Below, in pieces: positions 1 to 6,376 of a stretch of 38,252 nt of DNA. Below the pieces are notes generated by a model. It had not been told where the DNA came from. It searched no databases and saw only the letters and a program-made list of their open reading frames with translations. The stretch comes from a virus. Numbering within the stretch: the first letter of the stretch is position 1; every line of letters starts with the position of its first letter. The DNA lies in IMG/VR virus record IMGVR_UViG_3300032893_000166, positions 1 to 38,252 of that record. One strand, 5' to 3'. The translations under genes and the position numbers were made by a program.

Positions 1-127
1 CTTTCACCTTGCACATTTCCTCCCACGTTGGTGAGCGATACGGAAGTGAAACCGATACATGTTCCCAACCCTCACCATCGCTTGCAATTATTTGTAGGGT
101 ATTTTTTATTTTGATATCTTGGGCTAG
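1..127. repeat. Terminal direct repeat, left copy
   Basis: These 127 bases are identical to the last 127 bases of the window. The open reading frame that leaves the left edge continues in frame from the right edge, so the repeat is best read as the overlap of a circular assembly, with a unique genome of 38125 bp. An odd length of 127 is a common assembler k-mer size, so it need not be a biological terminal repeat. Confidence 0.95.
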
Positions 128-211
128 AACGAAGCAACCATTGTTTCCGTAGCTTTCATCAGAGGCTAAATGGCCTTCTTTAACTCTTAGATTTTCTGGT
201 ACGTGGAACAT
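1..211 (-). CDS. DUF7694-like phage protein, 5' part of the gene crossing the junction
   Basis: The start ATG is at 211 and the frame is open to the window edge; joined across the circle it gives 120 residues ending at 37974. The readable protein has conserved-looking blocks: HVSVSLPYRSPTWEEMC, then VKDLFW, then HPPKSEYVNNHPFCLHLWRP and PPSILVG. This block pattern matches the short family I know as DUF7694, found in many phages and bacteria with no established function. It sits in a leftward run of small accessory genes with an AU-rich leader and no clear Shine-Dalgarno site. Family assignment is from memory of the motif; function is unknown. Confidence 0.85.
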   Translation of the reverse strand, partial: MFHVPENLRVKEGHLASDESYGNNGCFVLAQDIKIKNTLQIIASDGEGWEHVSVSLPYRSPTWEEMCKVK

Positions 212-214
212 TTA

Positions 215-445
215 TTATTTGAATTGAATAGTAATGGGGAGGATTTTAAGTTCACGATTGAAGTCGCCTTTTTTCCAGCCATGCTTTGCACAAAAGTATC
301 TTTTGACATATTTTCGTGCCCCTGCTAGTGATAAAAATACGTCGGCCATTTCAAAATCATCATACGCCTCTTCGATTTCTCCGTTGTGTTTCCAAACAAT
401 CGCCCACGCCTTTATTACTTTTTCTTTTGTCTTAGGAGGGTTCAT
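215..445 (-). CDS. Hypothetical protein, 76 aa
   Basis: ATG start at 445 and stop just upstream of the DUF7694-like gene, with only 3 bases between them, so the two are probably cotranscribed. The protein is soluble-looking, with a basic N-terminus (MNPPKTKEK), an acidic middle (EIEEAYDDFEMAD) and a basic AGARKYVKRYF segment. I recognise no family. A plus-strand frame of 90 residues overlaps it, but it lacks supporting context and runs against all neighbours. Confidence 0.7.
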   Translation of the reverse strand: MNPPKTKEKVIKAWAIVWKHNGEIEEAYDDFEMADVFLSLAGARKYVKRYFCAKHGWKKGDFNRELKILPITIQFK

Positions 446-456
446 ATTTGAACGGG

Positions 457-1401
457 CTATTTATCAAGCTCTTTTAAGATTCCGTATTCAACTATGCCAC
501 TCTTAAGTTTTTTGCAGGTGATAGTTTTTTCTTCATCAGTAATTTCTTTTTTCCATAAGGCTAGGCCAGCAAAAATTCGGTAGGCGACCTTGAGGGAGAG
601 TTTACAAGAGATTGATAGGCCAGCTTCGATACCCCAGCCAGCTTTGATACCCCCCGAGCCAGCTTTGATATCCTCGCCAGCTTCGATACCCTCGCCAGCT
701 TTGATACCCGAGCCAGCTTCGATACCCGAGCCAGCTTTGATACCCTCGCCAGCTTTGATACCCGAGCCAGCTTCGATACCCGAGCCAGCTTTGATACCCC
801 AGCCAGCTTTGATACCCCAGCCAGCTTTGATACCCCAGCCAGCTTTGATACCCCCCGAGCCAGCTTTGATACCCTCGCCAGCTTTGATACCCTCGCCAGC
901 TTCGATACCCCAGCCAGCTTCTATACCCTCGCCAGCTTTGATACCCTCGCCAGCTTCGATACCCCAGCCAGCTTCGATACCCGAGCCAGCTTTGATACCC
1001 CCCGAGCCAGCTTCGATACCCCCCGAGCCAGCTTCGATACCCTCGCCAGCTTCGATACCCTCGCCAGCTTTGATACCCTCGCCAGCTTCGATACCCCAGC
1101 CAGCTTTGATACCCCAGCCAGCTTTGATACCCTCGCCAGCTTTGATATCCTCGCCAGCTTCGATACCCCAGCCAGCTTCGATACCCTCGCCAGCTTTGAT
1201 ACCCTCGCCAGCTTCGATACCCGAGCCAGCCAATGACCGAATAAAACCTTTTATCTTGAGACTCTTGAAAAATACCCAACCCAAGTCTGCTGATATTTCA
1301 AGATTACCATCAAAATCAGTTAAGTCTTCTTTGCCTACGTATTCTTTGTAGTAACTATCAGTGTCTTTAAGGTCTTTTGCTGTAATTATTTTTGTTTTCA
1401 T
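457..1401 (-). CDS. Hexapeptide-repeat protein, probable beta-solenoid
   Basis: A 314-residue protein with three parts: a unique N-terminal region of about 55 residues (MKTKIITAKDLKDTD.. through SLAG), then about 33 copies of a six-residue unit I-(E/K)-A-G-(E/W/S)-G covering roughly residues 58-260, then a C-terminal region of about 55 residues rich in charged and aliphatic residues. A few units are seven residues long (AGSGG). An aliphatic residue every six positions with small residues between is the signature of left-handed beta-helix (hexapeptide) folds, so a rod-like solenoid is likely. The 18-bp DNA unit leaves the other frames open, creating long shadow frames on both strands. Proteins with this type of repeat occur in other environmental phages; the function is not known to me. 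Confidence 0.85.
   Translation of the reverse strand: MKTKIITAKDLKDTDSYYKEYVGKEDLTDFDGNLEISADLGWVFFKSLKIKGFIRSLAGSGIEAGEGIKAGEGIEAGWGIEAGEDIKAGEGIKAGWGIKAGWGIEAGEGIKAGEGIEAGEGIEAGSGGIEAGSGGIKAGSGIEAGWGIEAGEGIKAGEGIEAGWGIEAGEGIKAGEGIKAGSGGIKAGWGIKAGWGIKAGWGIKAGSGIEAGSGIKAGEGIKAGSGIEAGSGIKAGEGIEAGEDIKAGSGGIKAGWGIEAGLSISCKLSLKVAYRIFAGLALWKKEITDEEKTITCKKLKSGIVEYGILKELDK
619..1230. repeat. 18-bp tandem repeat array inside a coding gene
   Basis: About 33 near-identical 18-bp units (core ccagcttcgataccc or ccagctttgataccc, with variable ctc, cag or gag linkers and occasional 21-bp units). The array codes for the hexapeptide repeats of the gene 457-1401. Substitutions are mostly confined to one GAA/AAA codon (E/K) and one GAG/TGG/TCG-type codon, so the array evolves as a coding minisatellite and copy number may vary between strains. 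Confidence 0.95.
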
Positions 1402-1415
1402 ATTTCTCTATAGGG

Positions 1416-1937
1416 TTACCTAAACGCTTCTAACACCTTCTCCTTCCACTCCTCAAGGGCTTTAACCCGATTTTCAAGGACCAAAGTATCAGAGCTTTTA
1501 AGGGTCTTAGGTTCTACATTCTGGTCGCAGAAGCAGAGGAAGGCATCGCCGTCGAACCAGACATCCTCGAAGTAGCCAAGGTTGAACTCGAAGTCACCGT
1601 CCGAGTCGCAGTGCACGTGCGGCACCCTGTGGTGGCCGTCGGCATCTGTCCATATTTGACCAAAAGCAACCGTCCACGATGGTCTTTCAATACTTTTTTC
1701 GTTATTCTTTTTCCAGAGGGCCAATTCCCATAGATTGGCCGGCCGACAACCTTGATTTTTAATTTCCGCCAATACTTCTTCAGAAGTGGCTATTTTTTCC
1801 ATTTTAATTAGCTTCCAGCCCTCGGTTTCTATCTTCTCTGGCCGAGGAAAGTTTGCCTCGATGATATTGGAGTTGATGTAGGAGTAGCCTTTGAGGAGGC
1901 TATCAAGAGTAGGGGATTTTTTGGTGAGGGGTTTCAT
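1416..1937 (-). CDS. Hypothetical protein with C-terminal coiled coil, 173 aa
   Basis: ATG at 1937. The central part holds a compact aromatic and acidic block: CRPANLWELALWKK, then WTVAFGQIWTDADGHHRVPHVH, then GYFEDVWFDGDAFLCF. The last 30 residues (VLENRVKALEEWKEKVLEAF) look like a short coiled coil. No family is recognised. It belongs to the leftward accessory run, 14 bp upstream of the repeat-protein gene in transcription order. Confidence 0.8.
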   Translation of the reverse strand: MKPLTKKSPTLDSLLKGYSYINSNIIEANFPRPEKIETEGWKLIKMEKIATSEEVLAEIKNQGCRPANLWELALWKKNNEKSIERPSWTVAFGQIWTDADGHHRVPHVHCDSDGDFEFNLGYFEDVWFDGDAFLCFCDQNVEPKTLKSSDTLVLENRVKALEEWKEKVLEAFR

Positions 1938-1956
1938 AGTTTGAGGGATTTCATAG

Positions 1957-2196
1957 TTAATGCCTGTTTTTTTCGCGGTTTTGTTGCTCTGTGTCCAATT
2001 CCATTCTCTCCTTCAATTTCCGTAGCCACTCACTGTCAGCCGTTATTTTGAATTCAGTCAACACACTAAACCAAGTACCTATTCTTAGCCTTTTAATCAT
2101 AATATCAAAGCCGGTGCCTTGGATAAATCCTGTACCAGAGTGGCAGTTTTCCCATTTGTGGCTGATTTTGAGGTACTTAAGGTATAGGCGCTTCAT
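1957..2196 (-). CDS. Hypothetical protein, 79 aa
   Basis: ATG at 2196; basic N-terminus (MKRLYLKYLK) and a charged C-terminus with alternating E, R, K and Q residues. It lies 19 bp upstream of the 173-residue gene. No motif or family is recognised. A 70-residue frame on the opposite strand covers the same bases; the minus frame is preferred because it fits the leftward gene run. Confidence 0.6.
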   Translation of the reverse strand: MKRLYLKYLKISHKWENCHSGTGFIQGTGFDIMIKRLRIGTWFSVLTEFKITADSEWLRKLKERMELDTEQQNREKNRH

Positions 2197-2270
2197 GTTT
2201 TAGAAGTTAAAAGATCGGGGTTTTCGTAGATATTGTGGTTTCCATATCTATTTCTTAAACGCTTGTAAGA

Positions 2271-3185
2271 CTATGTTTCATGCTGTAAAGGTATGAGATT
2301 TTTCCAATCTTCTGGGGTAACTATTAAGCCGATATTCTCATCGCTCATAGCCCATGCTTGAGCTTCGGCCACGGTTTTACATTTTTCTACTCCTTCCATG
2401 TGGCGTTTTCTGGTCGAGGGACAATCAAAAAGGCAATAATAGGCATCTTCAGTGAAGATTTCTCCTTGAGGAAATTTATATAGTTTGTAATTCACTGGCT
2501 CGCCGGTAATATCAAACTTATTTACTTCATCAAGTAGTTCTCCTTTTGCTTCTTTAATGAAGGCATCCAAATCGCAAAACTTTGGATTGATGGCTTGAGT
2601 ACGCTGGTCTATATCCTCAATTTTCATTCGGTCGGCAAAGGAAAACTCTTTTGAGATAACTTTGTTGTAAAGTTCCTCGGTAAATCTTACTCCATTGAGG
2701 GAATAAACTCCCCAGCCATCAGGATATTTAATAGCCATTCCGTTTTCATTGTGAAGTTGGCCGCGAGCATTCCTATGTAGTGCAATAGGTCGTTCAGAAA
2801 TCCAACAGATATTTTCATGTGGTAAAAACCACCCAGCATTTTTTGCTATCTTCCAGAGACCGTTTAGTCTATTAGTTTCTTGTTCTAATTTACAAGCCTC
2901 CTTAAAGAAATCATAAAAGGCTAACCAGTTGGCCTCATGTTGACCATATCCGCTGGCCCACACGCTGGCCCCCACGCTGGCCCCCACGCTGGCCCACACG
3001 TGCGATAGGGGGGAATCACACCAAACTATTTTGGGTGTTTTTAATCCAGCAATTTTATATGCCTCTTTTATTCCTTCTTCAGCTTCTTTTCTATTGGCTC
3101 GTTCGGTCGAAAGACCAATATCAGTCCACTTTTTTATGAACTCTGGGAATCGAGCTTCCTGTTGGGGGGTGAGTTTTTCAATCAT
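2271..3185 (-). CDS. DUF6745-like protein with SVGAS microrepeats
   Basis: Start chosen at the ATG at 3185 (MIEKLTPQQEARF); a TTG 21 bases further up would overlap the preceding gene. The 304-residue protein has an N-terminal helical part, a short tandem region reading VWASVGASVGASVWAS near residue 65, then YGQHEANWLAFYDFF, a block NAGWFLPHENICWISERP, and LHNENGMAIKYPDGWGVYSLNGVRF. This combination matches phage and bacterial proteins grouped as DUF6745, in which the same SV(G/W)AS repeats occur. Function is unknown. Family assignment is from motif memory. Confidence 0.8.
   Translation of the reverse strand: MIEKLTPQQEARFPEFIKKWTDIGLSTERANRKEAEEGIKEAYKIAGLKTPKIVWCDSPLSHVWASVGASVGASVWASGYGQHEANWLAFYDFFKEACKLEQETNRLNGLWKIAKNAGWFLPHENICWISERPIALHRNARGQLHNENGMAIKYPDGWGVYSLNGVRFTEELYNKVISKEFSFADRMKIEDIDQRTQAINPKFCDLDAFIKEAKGELLDEVNKFDITGEPVNYKLYKFPQGEIFTEDAYYCLFDCPSTRKRHMEGVEKCKTVAEAQAWAMSDENIGLIVTPEDWKNLIPLQHET
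2952..3000. repeat. 12-bp coding microrepeat
   Basis: Four tandem units of the type cacgctggcccc or cacgctggccca within the DUF6745-like gene. They encode the alternating SVGAS/SVWAS residues. The unit length is a multiple of three, so changes in copy number stay in frame. Confidence 0.85.
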
Positions 3186-3198
3186 GGATATTTTTTTA

Positions 3199-3534
3199 CT
3201 AATCAATCACTTTCCGAGTGGCGATTTGAAACCAATCTTTCTCACGACGTTGAGTAAGACGATAGGTTCCTATAGGAATAACTAAATCACCTTTCAGAGA
3301 GTGTTCTGGATGAGTAGCTTTTGCTTCAGCAAGAAAGTTTACGAGATATGAACCATCGGGGCATTTAATAAGCTCAAAGTCTTTTTCTCGTTCGGCAACG
3401 ATAGTATGGTAATGATTTGTCGCTTCGCCAACAGCAAAGATAAAATCCTTGCCGTGTTTTACTTTTTCACCCACAAAGTCTTTAGAAGAAACTTCAATCA
3501 GTTGCCAATCACCATGTCTTAATACTTTTTTCAT
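3199..3534 (-). CDS. Conserved phage hypothetical protein, 111 aa
   Basis: ATG at 3534. The order of motifs is HGDWQLIEV near the N-terminus, FIFAVGEATNHYHTI in the middle (a His-rich GEATxHYH segment), ATHPEHSL, then PIGTYRLTQRREKDWF and a terminal RKVID. I recognise this as a family seen widely in phage accessory regions (a GE.TGHAH-like motif followed by a REYD-like motif) but know of no assigned function; the His cluster could bind a metal. It starts 2 bp after the stop of the ribbon-helix-helix gene, so both are likely one transcript from the promoter at 3778-3806. Confidence 0.8.
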   Translation of the reverse strand: MKKVLRHGDWQLIEVSSKDFVGEKVKHGKDFIFAVGEATNHYHTIVAEREKDFELIKCPDGSYLVNFLAEAKATHPEHSLKGDLVIPIGTYRLTQRREKDWFQIATRKVID

Positions 3535-3536
3535 AG

Positions 3537-3680
3537 TTATTTTATTTTAATCTTACCTCGTAATAAATCTACACCATCTCGAATTACTTGTGAGCGTGAG
3601 CATTTTAATTTCTTAGCAGTCTTTTTAAGAAACTCTAATTGTTCTTTACTAACCCAGACTCGTTGAACGATGAGCGCCAT
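3537..3680 (-). CDS. Ribbon-helix-helix DNA-binding protein, 47 aa
   Basis: A short frame below the usual length cut-off. The sequence begins MALIVQRVWVSKEQLEFL, a beta-strand followed by a helix, then KKTAKKLKCSRSQVIRDGV, the helix-turn-helix-like second part typical of Arc/CopG/MetJ-type ribbon-helix-helix regulators (pattern .S.SQ.IRD.V..). It is the first gene after a consensus promoter at 3778-3806, so it may repress its own leftward operon. No cognate toxin is evident next to it. Confidence 0.75.
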   Translation of the reverse strand: MALIVQRVWVSKEQLEFLKKTAKKLKCSRSQVIRDGVDLLRGKIKIK

Positions 3681-3777
3681 GATTATTTATTTTTATATTA
3701 CATATCAAATATCTGTACGACTATCTTTTTAACTTTAGGGGTGAACATTGATATATAATTCAATTAATAATACTTCT

Positions 3778-3806
3778 ATTATAGTGCTTTAGGGTACTAC
3801 TGTCAA
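3778..3806 (-). promoter_or_regulatory. Consensus sigma-70 promoter for leftward accessory operon
   Basis: On the minus strand a perfect -35 TTGACA (3801-3806) and a perfect -10 TATAAT (3778-3783) are separated by 17 bases. Transcription would start near 3771 and run through the ribbon-helix-helix gene at 3680 and the accessory genes beyond. The leader of about 90 nt is very AT-rich and contains small inverted repeats (ATTGA/TCAAT) that could be operators. Confidence 0.85.
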
Positions 3807-3825
3807 ACTAGGGTGTTGATAACTT

Positions 3826-4218
3826 TTATAATTTTTTCTCTAAGATTTCATACTTCTCGGCAATCGTTCTAATTTCATCAGCCGTCCATTTTTTTGGTGT
3901 CTGATAGAGTGTATTTAATTCTTGCAAAATGCCATGACCGTATTTTTTCTCTAAATAAATTGCATATTGTGAAAGATTGCCAGACTGCATACGGTTGCAG
4001 TTGAATGAACATTGTGCATTTAAGTTTCGTACGTCATACCAAAGAGCATTGCCGCCGAGCTGGCTGTTGCGTTCAGTGTTTGGAAAAAAGTGACCACAAT
4101 CTAACTGGCCATCAGTCTTGCCACAGGTAACACACTTTTTATCTCGTTTTCTCACAAACAAGGAAATGGCCCGCCAAGCTCGTAGCTTCAAAGATTTAGT
4201 GGTTTCGGGTCTAGACAC
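3826..4218 (-). CDS. ninG: NinG/Rap-family recombination protein
   Basis: The 130-residue protein carries the NinG signature: WRAISLFVRKRDKKCVTCGK, LDCGHFFP near residues 40-46, WYDVRNLNAQCSFNCNRMQSGN and YLEKKYG. The CxxC (CVTC), the DCGH segment and the QCxxxCNR segment would bind zinc. Lambda NinG (Rap) is a structure-specific nuclease acting on recombination intermediates in the Red pathway, and here it accompanies a RecB-like exonuclease and an SSB-like protein in the early operon. It lies directly downstream of a small zinc-ribbon gene. ATG at 4218. Confidence 0.9.
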   Translation of the reverse strand: MSRPETTKSLKLRAWRAISLFVRKRDKKCVTCGKTDGQLDCGHFFPNTERNSQLGGNALWYDVRNLNAQCSFNCNRMQSGNLSQYAIYLEKKYGHGILQELNTLYQTPKKWTADEIRTIAEKYEILEKKL

Positions 4219-4220
4219 GA

Positions 4221-4475
4221 CTAAGGGGTTAAACTCTTGTCTAATGGCAGTTTTGAGGCTTTGAGAGGCATTTTATTTGTTGGCACTTCTTCAAAACGAG
4301 TGATAGCGTGACCAAAGCGTTCACCAATGTATTCCGTTGCTTTTAATAATTTATTTGCTTTTTCTCTTTCTTTCGCCGCTTTGTATTGGCACTTCTGGCA
4401 GATACAGCCATGAATATTCCTCACTACTCGGATTTTTTCTAACTTTCCACCACAACGGTCGCAGAGAGTATACAT
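4221..4475 (-). CDS. Small zinc-ribbon protein, 84 aa
   Basis: The N-terminus has two CxxC pairs, CDRC (residues 5-8) and CICQKC (about 24-29), as in a zinc ribbon, followed by a charged helix (KAAKEREKANKLLKATEYIG). No further family is recognised. It sits 2 bp upstream of ninG and just after the 121-residue gene, so it belongs to the replication-recombination operon that starts near 5535. A nucleic-acid-binding or adaptor role would be typical but is inferred. Confidence 0.75.
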   Translation of the reverse strand: MYTLCDRCGGKLEKIRVVRNIHGCICQKCQYKAAKEREKANKLLKATEYIGERFGHAITRFEEVPTNKMPLKASKLPLDKSLTP

Positions 4476-4478
4476 GAT

Positions 4479-4844
4479 TTATTTTTCTATAATCTGCCTA
4501 GTCTGTTCGTTGTAAAAATATCGCGGTGATTTTTGTGGAACAAAAACTTTTTTATCTTTATTTTTCGCAAAACTCTCTTTTACCATTTGAGATATTCTAT
4601 CCATGTTTGTTCGCTCCTCGGAAGAGGGTTCGTGATATTTTATTTCTTCAAAGTTGTCAGTAGCTTGATATTCTCCGCGCATATCAAAGCTAGCAATATC
4701 TCCTAATGTCCCCGCAAAGTAATCAATCTCTATCGGTTGGGTTCGAGGAATATTTTTATTCATCCAGTCTTTTTTAATTGCTTCAGCTTTTAAGAAAGAA
4801 ACATCGAACGGAGTTTTATTTTTCTTTATGAATATTTTTGCCAT
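4479..4844 (-). CDS. Hypothetical protein, 121 aa
   Basis: ATG at 4844, 1 bp after the stop of the replication initiator and 3 bp before the zinc-ribbon gene. The protein is hydrophilic with a basic N-terminus (MAKIFIKKNKTPFD), a central IEIDYFAGTLGDIASFD segment and a basic C-terminus. No family is recognised. Its tight spacing implies cotranslation with replication genes. Confidence 0.7.
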   Translation of the reverse strand: MAKIFIKKNKTPFDVSFLKAEAIKKDWMNKNIPRTQPIEIDYFAGTLGDIASFDMRGEYQATDNFEEIKYHEPSSEERTNMDRISQMVKESFAKNKDKKVFVPQKSPRYFYNEQTRQIIEK

Positions 4845-4845
4845 T

Positions 4846-5535
4846 TTAATATTTTTTAACGTCGGCTAATTGAGTCTTGATTTCTTCTTCCCATCTTTTT
4901 TCGGCTAGCCATGTGTGAGGATGGGGTATGTATCGTTCTTCTTGCCACTGTTCGGTGTTTTTTTGGGCGGAAACAGCTTCAACGATTTTATTTATCAATT
5001 CTGGTGAAGGTGAAATCTTGCACCATTCTTCCAACGCACGTGGTTTACGCTCTTGCCGTGGATATACACTCCAAAACTTTTCAAAGTCTCTGAAGTCTTC
5101 TGGGGTTGGTTTCCTTTCTTTCAATAAATTTTTGTTTTCAAAGACGCGCTCTTGTGAGCTTTCCTTACCTAACCTAACCTTACCTAACCTAACCTGTGTA
5201 TCCAGTTTGTATACATTTCCAATCCATCCAAGTTCTTCAAGCTCTTTTTGATAAATTGTCGGTTTATATCGGTCCGACTGAATGTAATTATTCTCTTTCC
5301 AGTGGGTTATTACTAAAACACCACTTTCGAAAGGAATTACAAATCCTTTTAAGATAAGAACACTAAGGTCATCATCCATACTTCCTAGTGTTCTCATAAT
5401 CATCTTAGGACTAACAAATCCATCATCATCTGCTTCAATACCTAAATGAAAATAAAGATTTTGAGCCGATTGGGGCATGTCAAGAAACTTATCTGTTCTT
5501 GTTATACTTTTACTAAACATTCTTCGTTGTGCCAT
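4846..5535 (-). CDS. Phage replication initiator (replisome organizer, O-like)
   Basis: 229 residues. The N-terminal part (MAQRRMFSKSITRTDKFLDMP.SAQ.LYFHL, then ADDDGFV) is the winged-helix start typical of phage replisome organizers. A low-complexity linker follows (VRLGKVRLGKE near residues 115-125). The C-terminal domain has FEKFWSVYPRQERKPRALEEW and RYIPHPHTWL, the block common to phage replication proteins that recruit the host helicase. As in lambda O, the linker DNA carries direct repeats (5165-5194) that may be the origin. No polymerase or helicase is encoded, so the protein would hand the origin to host enzymes. Confidence 0.85.
   Translation of the reverse strand: MAQRRMFSKSITRTDKFLDMPQSAQNLYFHLGIEADDDGFVSPKMIMRTLGSMDDDLSVLILKGFVIPFESGVLVITHWKENNYIQSDRYKPTIYQKELEELGWIGNVYKLDTQVRLGKVRLGKESSQERVFENKNLLKERKPTPEDFRDFEKFWSVYPRQERKPRALEEWCKISPSPELINKIVEAVSAQKNTEQWQEERYIPHPHTWLAEKRWEEEIKTQLADVKKY
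5165..5194. repeat. Iteron-like repeats, candidate replication origin
   Basis: Two exact tandem copies of a 15-bp unit (ttacctaacctaacc), each made of three roughly 5-bp subunits, inside the linker-coding part of the initiator gene. In lambda the origin iterons lie at the equivalent place in gene O. The repeats also encode VRLGK twice, so a purely coding explanation is possible. Confidence 0.5.
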
Positions 5536-5570
5536 AAATTATTTACCAAATAATAATTCCCTAACGCGAA

Positions 5571-5601
5571 AGCCTCACCCCCTTTGCGAGTGAGTGAGGC
5601 T
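5571..5601 (-). other. Leader stem-loop upstream of the initiator gene
   Basis: AGCCTCAC (5571-5578) pairs with GTGAGGCT (5594-5601), an 8-bp perfect stem with a 15-base loop, lying between the promoter-like site at 5624-5632 and the initiator start at 5535. There is no real U-tract on either strand, so a regulatory leader structure is more likely than a terminator. Confidence 0.5.
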
Positions 5602-5623
5602 ACCGCGCGCAAAGGTTATCACT

Positions 5624-5632
5624 AGTATACCA
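5624..5632 (-). promoter_or_regulatory. Extended -10 promoter for replication genes
   Basis: The minus strand reads TGGTATACT, an extended -10 (TGn plus TATACT), with no good -35 at the right distance. It lies about 90 bp upstream of the replication initiator and just after the stop of the 64-residue gene. Extended -10 boxes recur in this genome (10408, 10724, 15975, 36775). Confidence 0.55.
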
Positions 5633-5684
5633 TTTTTACTAGCTCAAAAATCTAAAAAGGGGATAAACTTGTGGAAAGAGTGGA

Positions 5685-5879
5685 TTATTTTTCTAGAGCA
5701 TTTTGTCCTTCTGGTATTTCAGTTTCGGGACAAAAAGTAATCACTTGGCCAGCAGGAAATACAATACGTAACGCGTGTTTATCGTCACGAATAAATAATG
5801 TAGTACCAAAAGTAATTAGTTCTTTCGGTAACTCTACTACTTTGTAATTAGGCCAAGGGGATTTTTTCTTTCTTTTCAT
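5685..5879 (-). CDS. Hypothetical basic protein, 64 aa
   Basis: Start placed at the ATG at 5879 (MKRKKKSPWPNYKVVELP), which overlaps the end of the KGG-motif gene by 32 bases. The next in-frame ATG at 5969 would overlap most of that gene in another frame and encode only lysine-rich sequence. The product has a basic head followed by beta-strand-like segments (TTLFIRDDKHALRIVFPAGQ). No family is recognised. Confidence 0.6.
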   Translation of the reverse strand: MKRKKKSPWPNYKVVELPKELITFGTTLFIRDDKHALRIVFPAGQVITFCPETEIPEGQNALEK

Positions 5880-6018
5880 TTTCAAGATTCTTTTTCTTAG
5901 CTTCCCCACCCTTTCGACCATTTTCAATAAAAAATTCTTTGGGATAAAGTTTTTTTGTTTTGTTTCCACCTTTCTTGCCGAGTTTAGAAAAGTATTCGTG
6001 AAGCTCTTGTTTATTCAT
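5848..6018 (-). CDS. KGG-motif small basic protein, 56 aa
   Basis: A short frame starting at the ATG at 6018, the first gene of the leftward early transcript. It contains KLGKKGGNKT and NGRKGGEAKKK, two copies of the KGG-type motif seen in stress-induced bacterial proteins and in phage early proteins. It is strongly basic and may bind nucleic acid. The promoter at 6026-6055 places the transcription start at or within a base of the ATG, so the mRNA is probably leaderless. Confidence 0.7.
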   Translation of the reverse strand: MNKQELHEYFSKLGKKGGNKTKKLYPKEFFIENGRKGGEAKKKNLENEKKEKIPLA

Positions 6019-6025
6019 TTGCTCT

Positions 6026-6055
6026 ATGGTAGCATACGGCTAGATACATGGTCAA
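6026..6055 (-). promoter_or_regulatory. Leftward early promoter
   Basis: Minus strand: -35 TTGACC (6050-6055), 18-base spacer, -10 TACCAT (6026-6031) preceded by TGC (extended -10). Only 7 bases separate the -10 from the ATG at 6018. It forms a divergent pair with the rightward promoter at 6078-6105. Confidence 0.65.
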
Positions 6056-6077
6056 ATTTAAGTTATTAACAGGTAGG

Positions 6078-6119
6078 TTGACTTTAGCAAACGGCTTGCT
6101 ATATTCTCACTATTAGCAA
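6078..6119 (+). promoter_or_regulatory. Rightward early promoter with palindromic operator
   Basis: The -35 TTGACT (6078-6083) and -10 TATATT (6100-6105) have a 16-base spacer. The inverted repeat TAGCAA (6085-6090) / TTGCTA (6096-6101) fills the spacer and touches the -10, and a third half-site TAGCAA lies at 6114-6119. A repressor bound there would block polymerase. No obvious large repressor is encoded nearby; the ribbon-helix-helix protein at 3537-3680 or the KGG protein are candidates. Confidence 0.75.
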
Positions 6120-6133
6120 GTAAATAAAAATCC

Positions 6134-6376
6134 ATGAGTACAAAAATAAACGATGAAGTTCAAGAAGCTCAATACTACAAACGTATTGAGTGGTTAGAAG
6201 AAAAAGGGCTAGAAGATAAAGACGTGATGAGTGATGAGAACGGTAGAGAGTATGTTATCCGCATGGATGAAGATGATGAACAGCGTCCCACTACTCGTCG
6301 TGAGTATTTACCGGTCGAACTCACGTTAGATGGCATTACTAACTTTGTCGGTGTACCTGAACCCGATGAATTTTAA
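6134..6376 (+). CDS. Hypothetical acidic early protein, 80 aa
   Basis: First gene of the rightward early operon, with an ATG 29 bases after the -10 box. The protein is strongly acidic (RMDEDDEQRP, VPEPDEF at the end) with an N-terminal amphipathic helix (AQYYKRIEWLEEKGLEDKD). Acidic first-early proteins of phages often inhibit host enzymes or mimic DNA, but nothing specific is recognised. Confidence 0.75.
   Translation: MSTKINDEVQEAQYYKRIEWLEEKGLEDKDVMSDENGREYVIRMDEDDEQRPTTRREYLPVELTLDGITNFVGVPEPDEF

Noticed and set aside
619-1230. CRISPR-like array
   Set aside because: Units are contiguous 18-bp coding repeats with no unique spacers and no cas genes nearby.
590-1351. Long open frames on the plus strand (about 253 aa) and in a second minus frame (about 225 aa) over the repeat gene
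   Set aside because: The 18-bp period keeps every frame open. The chosen minus frame has unique, protein-like ends; the others are only Pro/Ala or Arg/Trp repeats.
5165-5194. Telomere-like TTAGGT repeats
   Set aside because: Only two 15-bp units inside a coding gene of a circular genome; iterons or coding low complexity explain them better.
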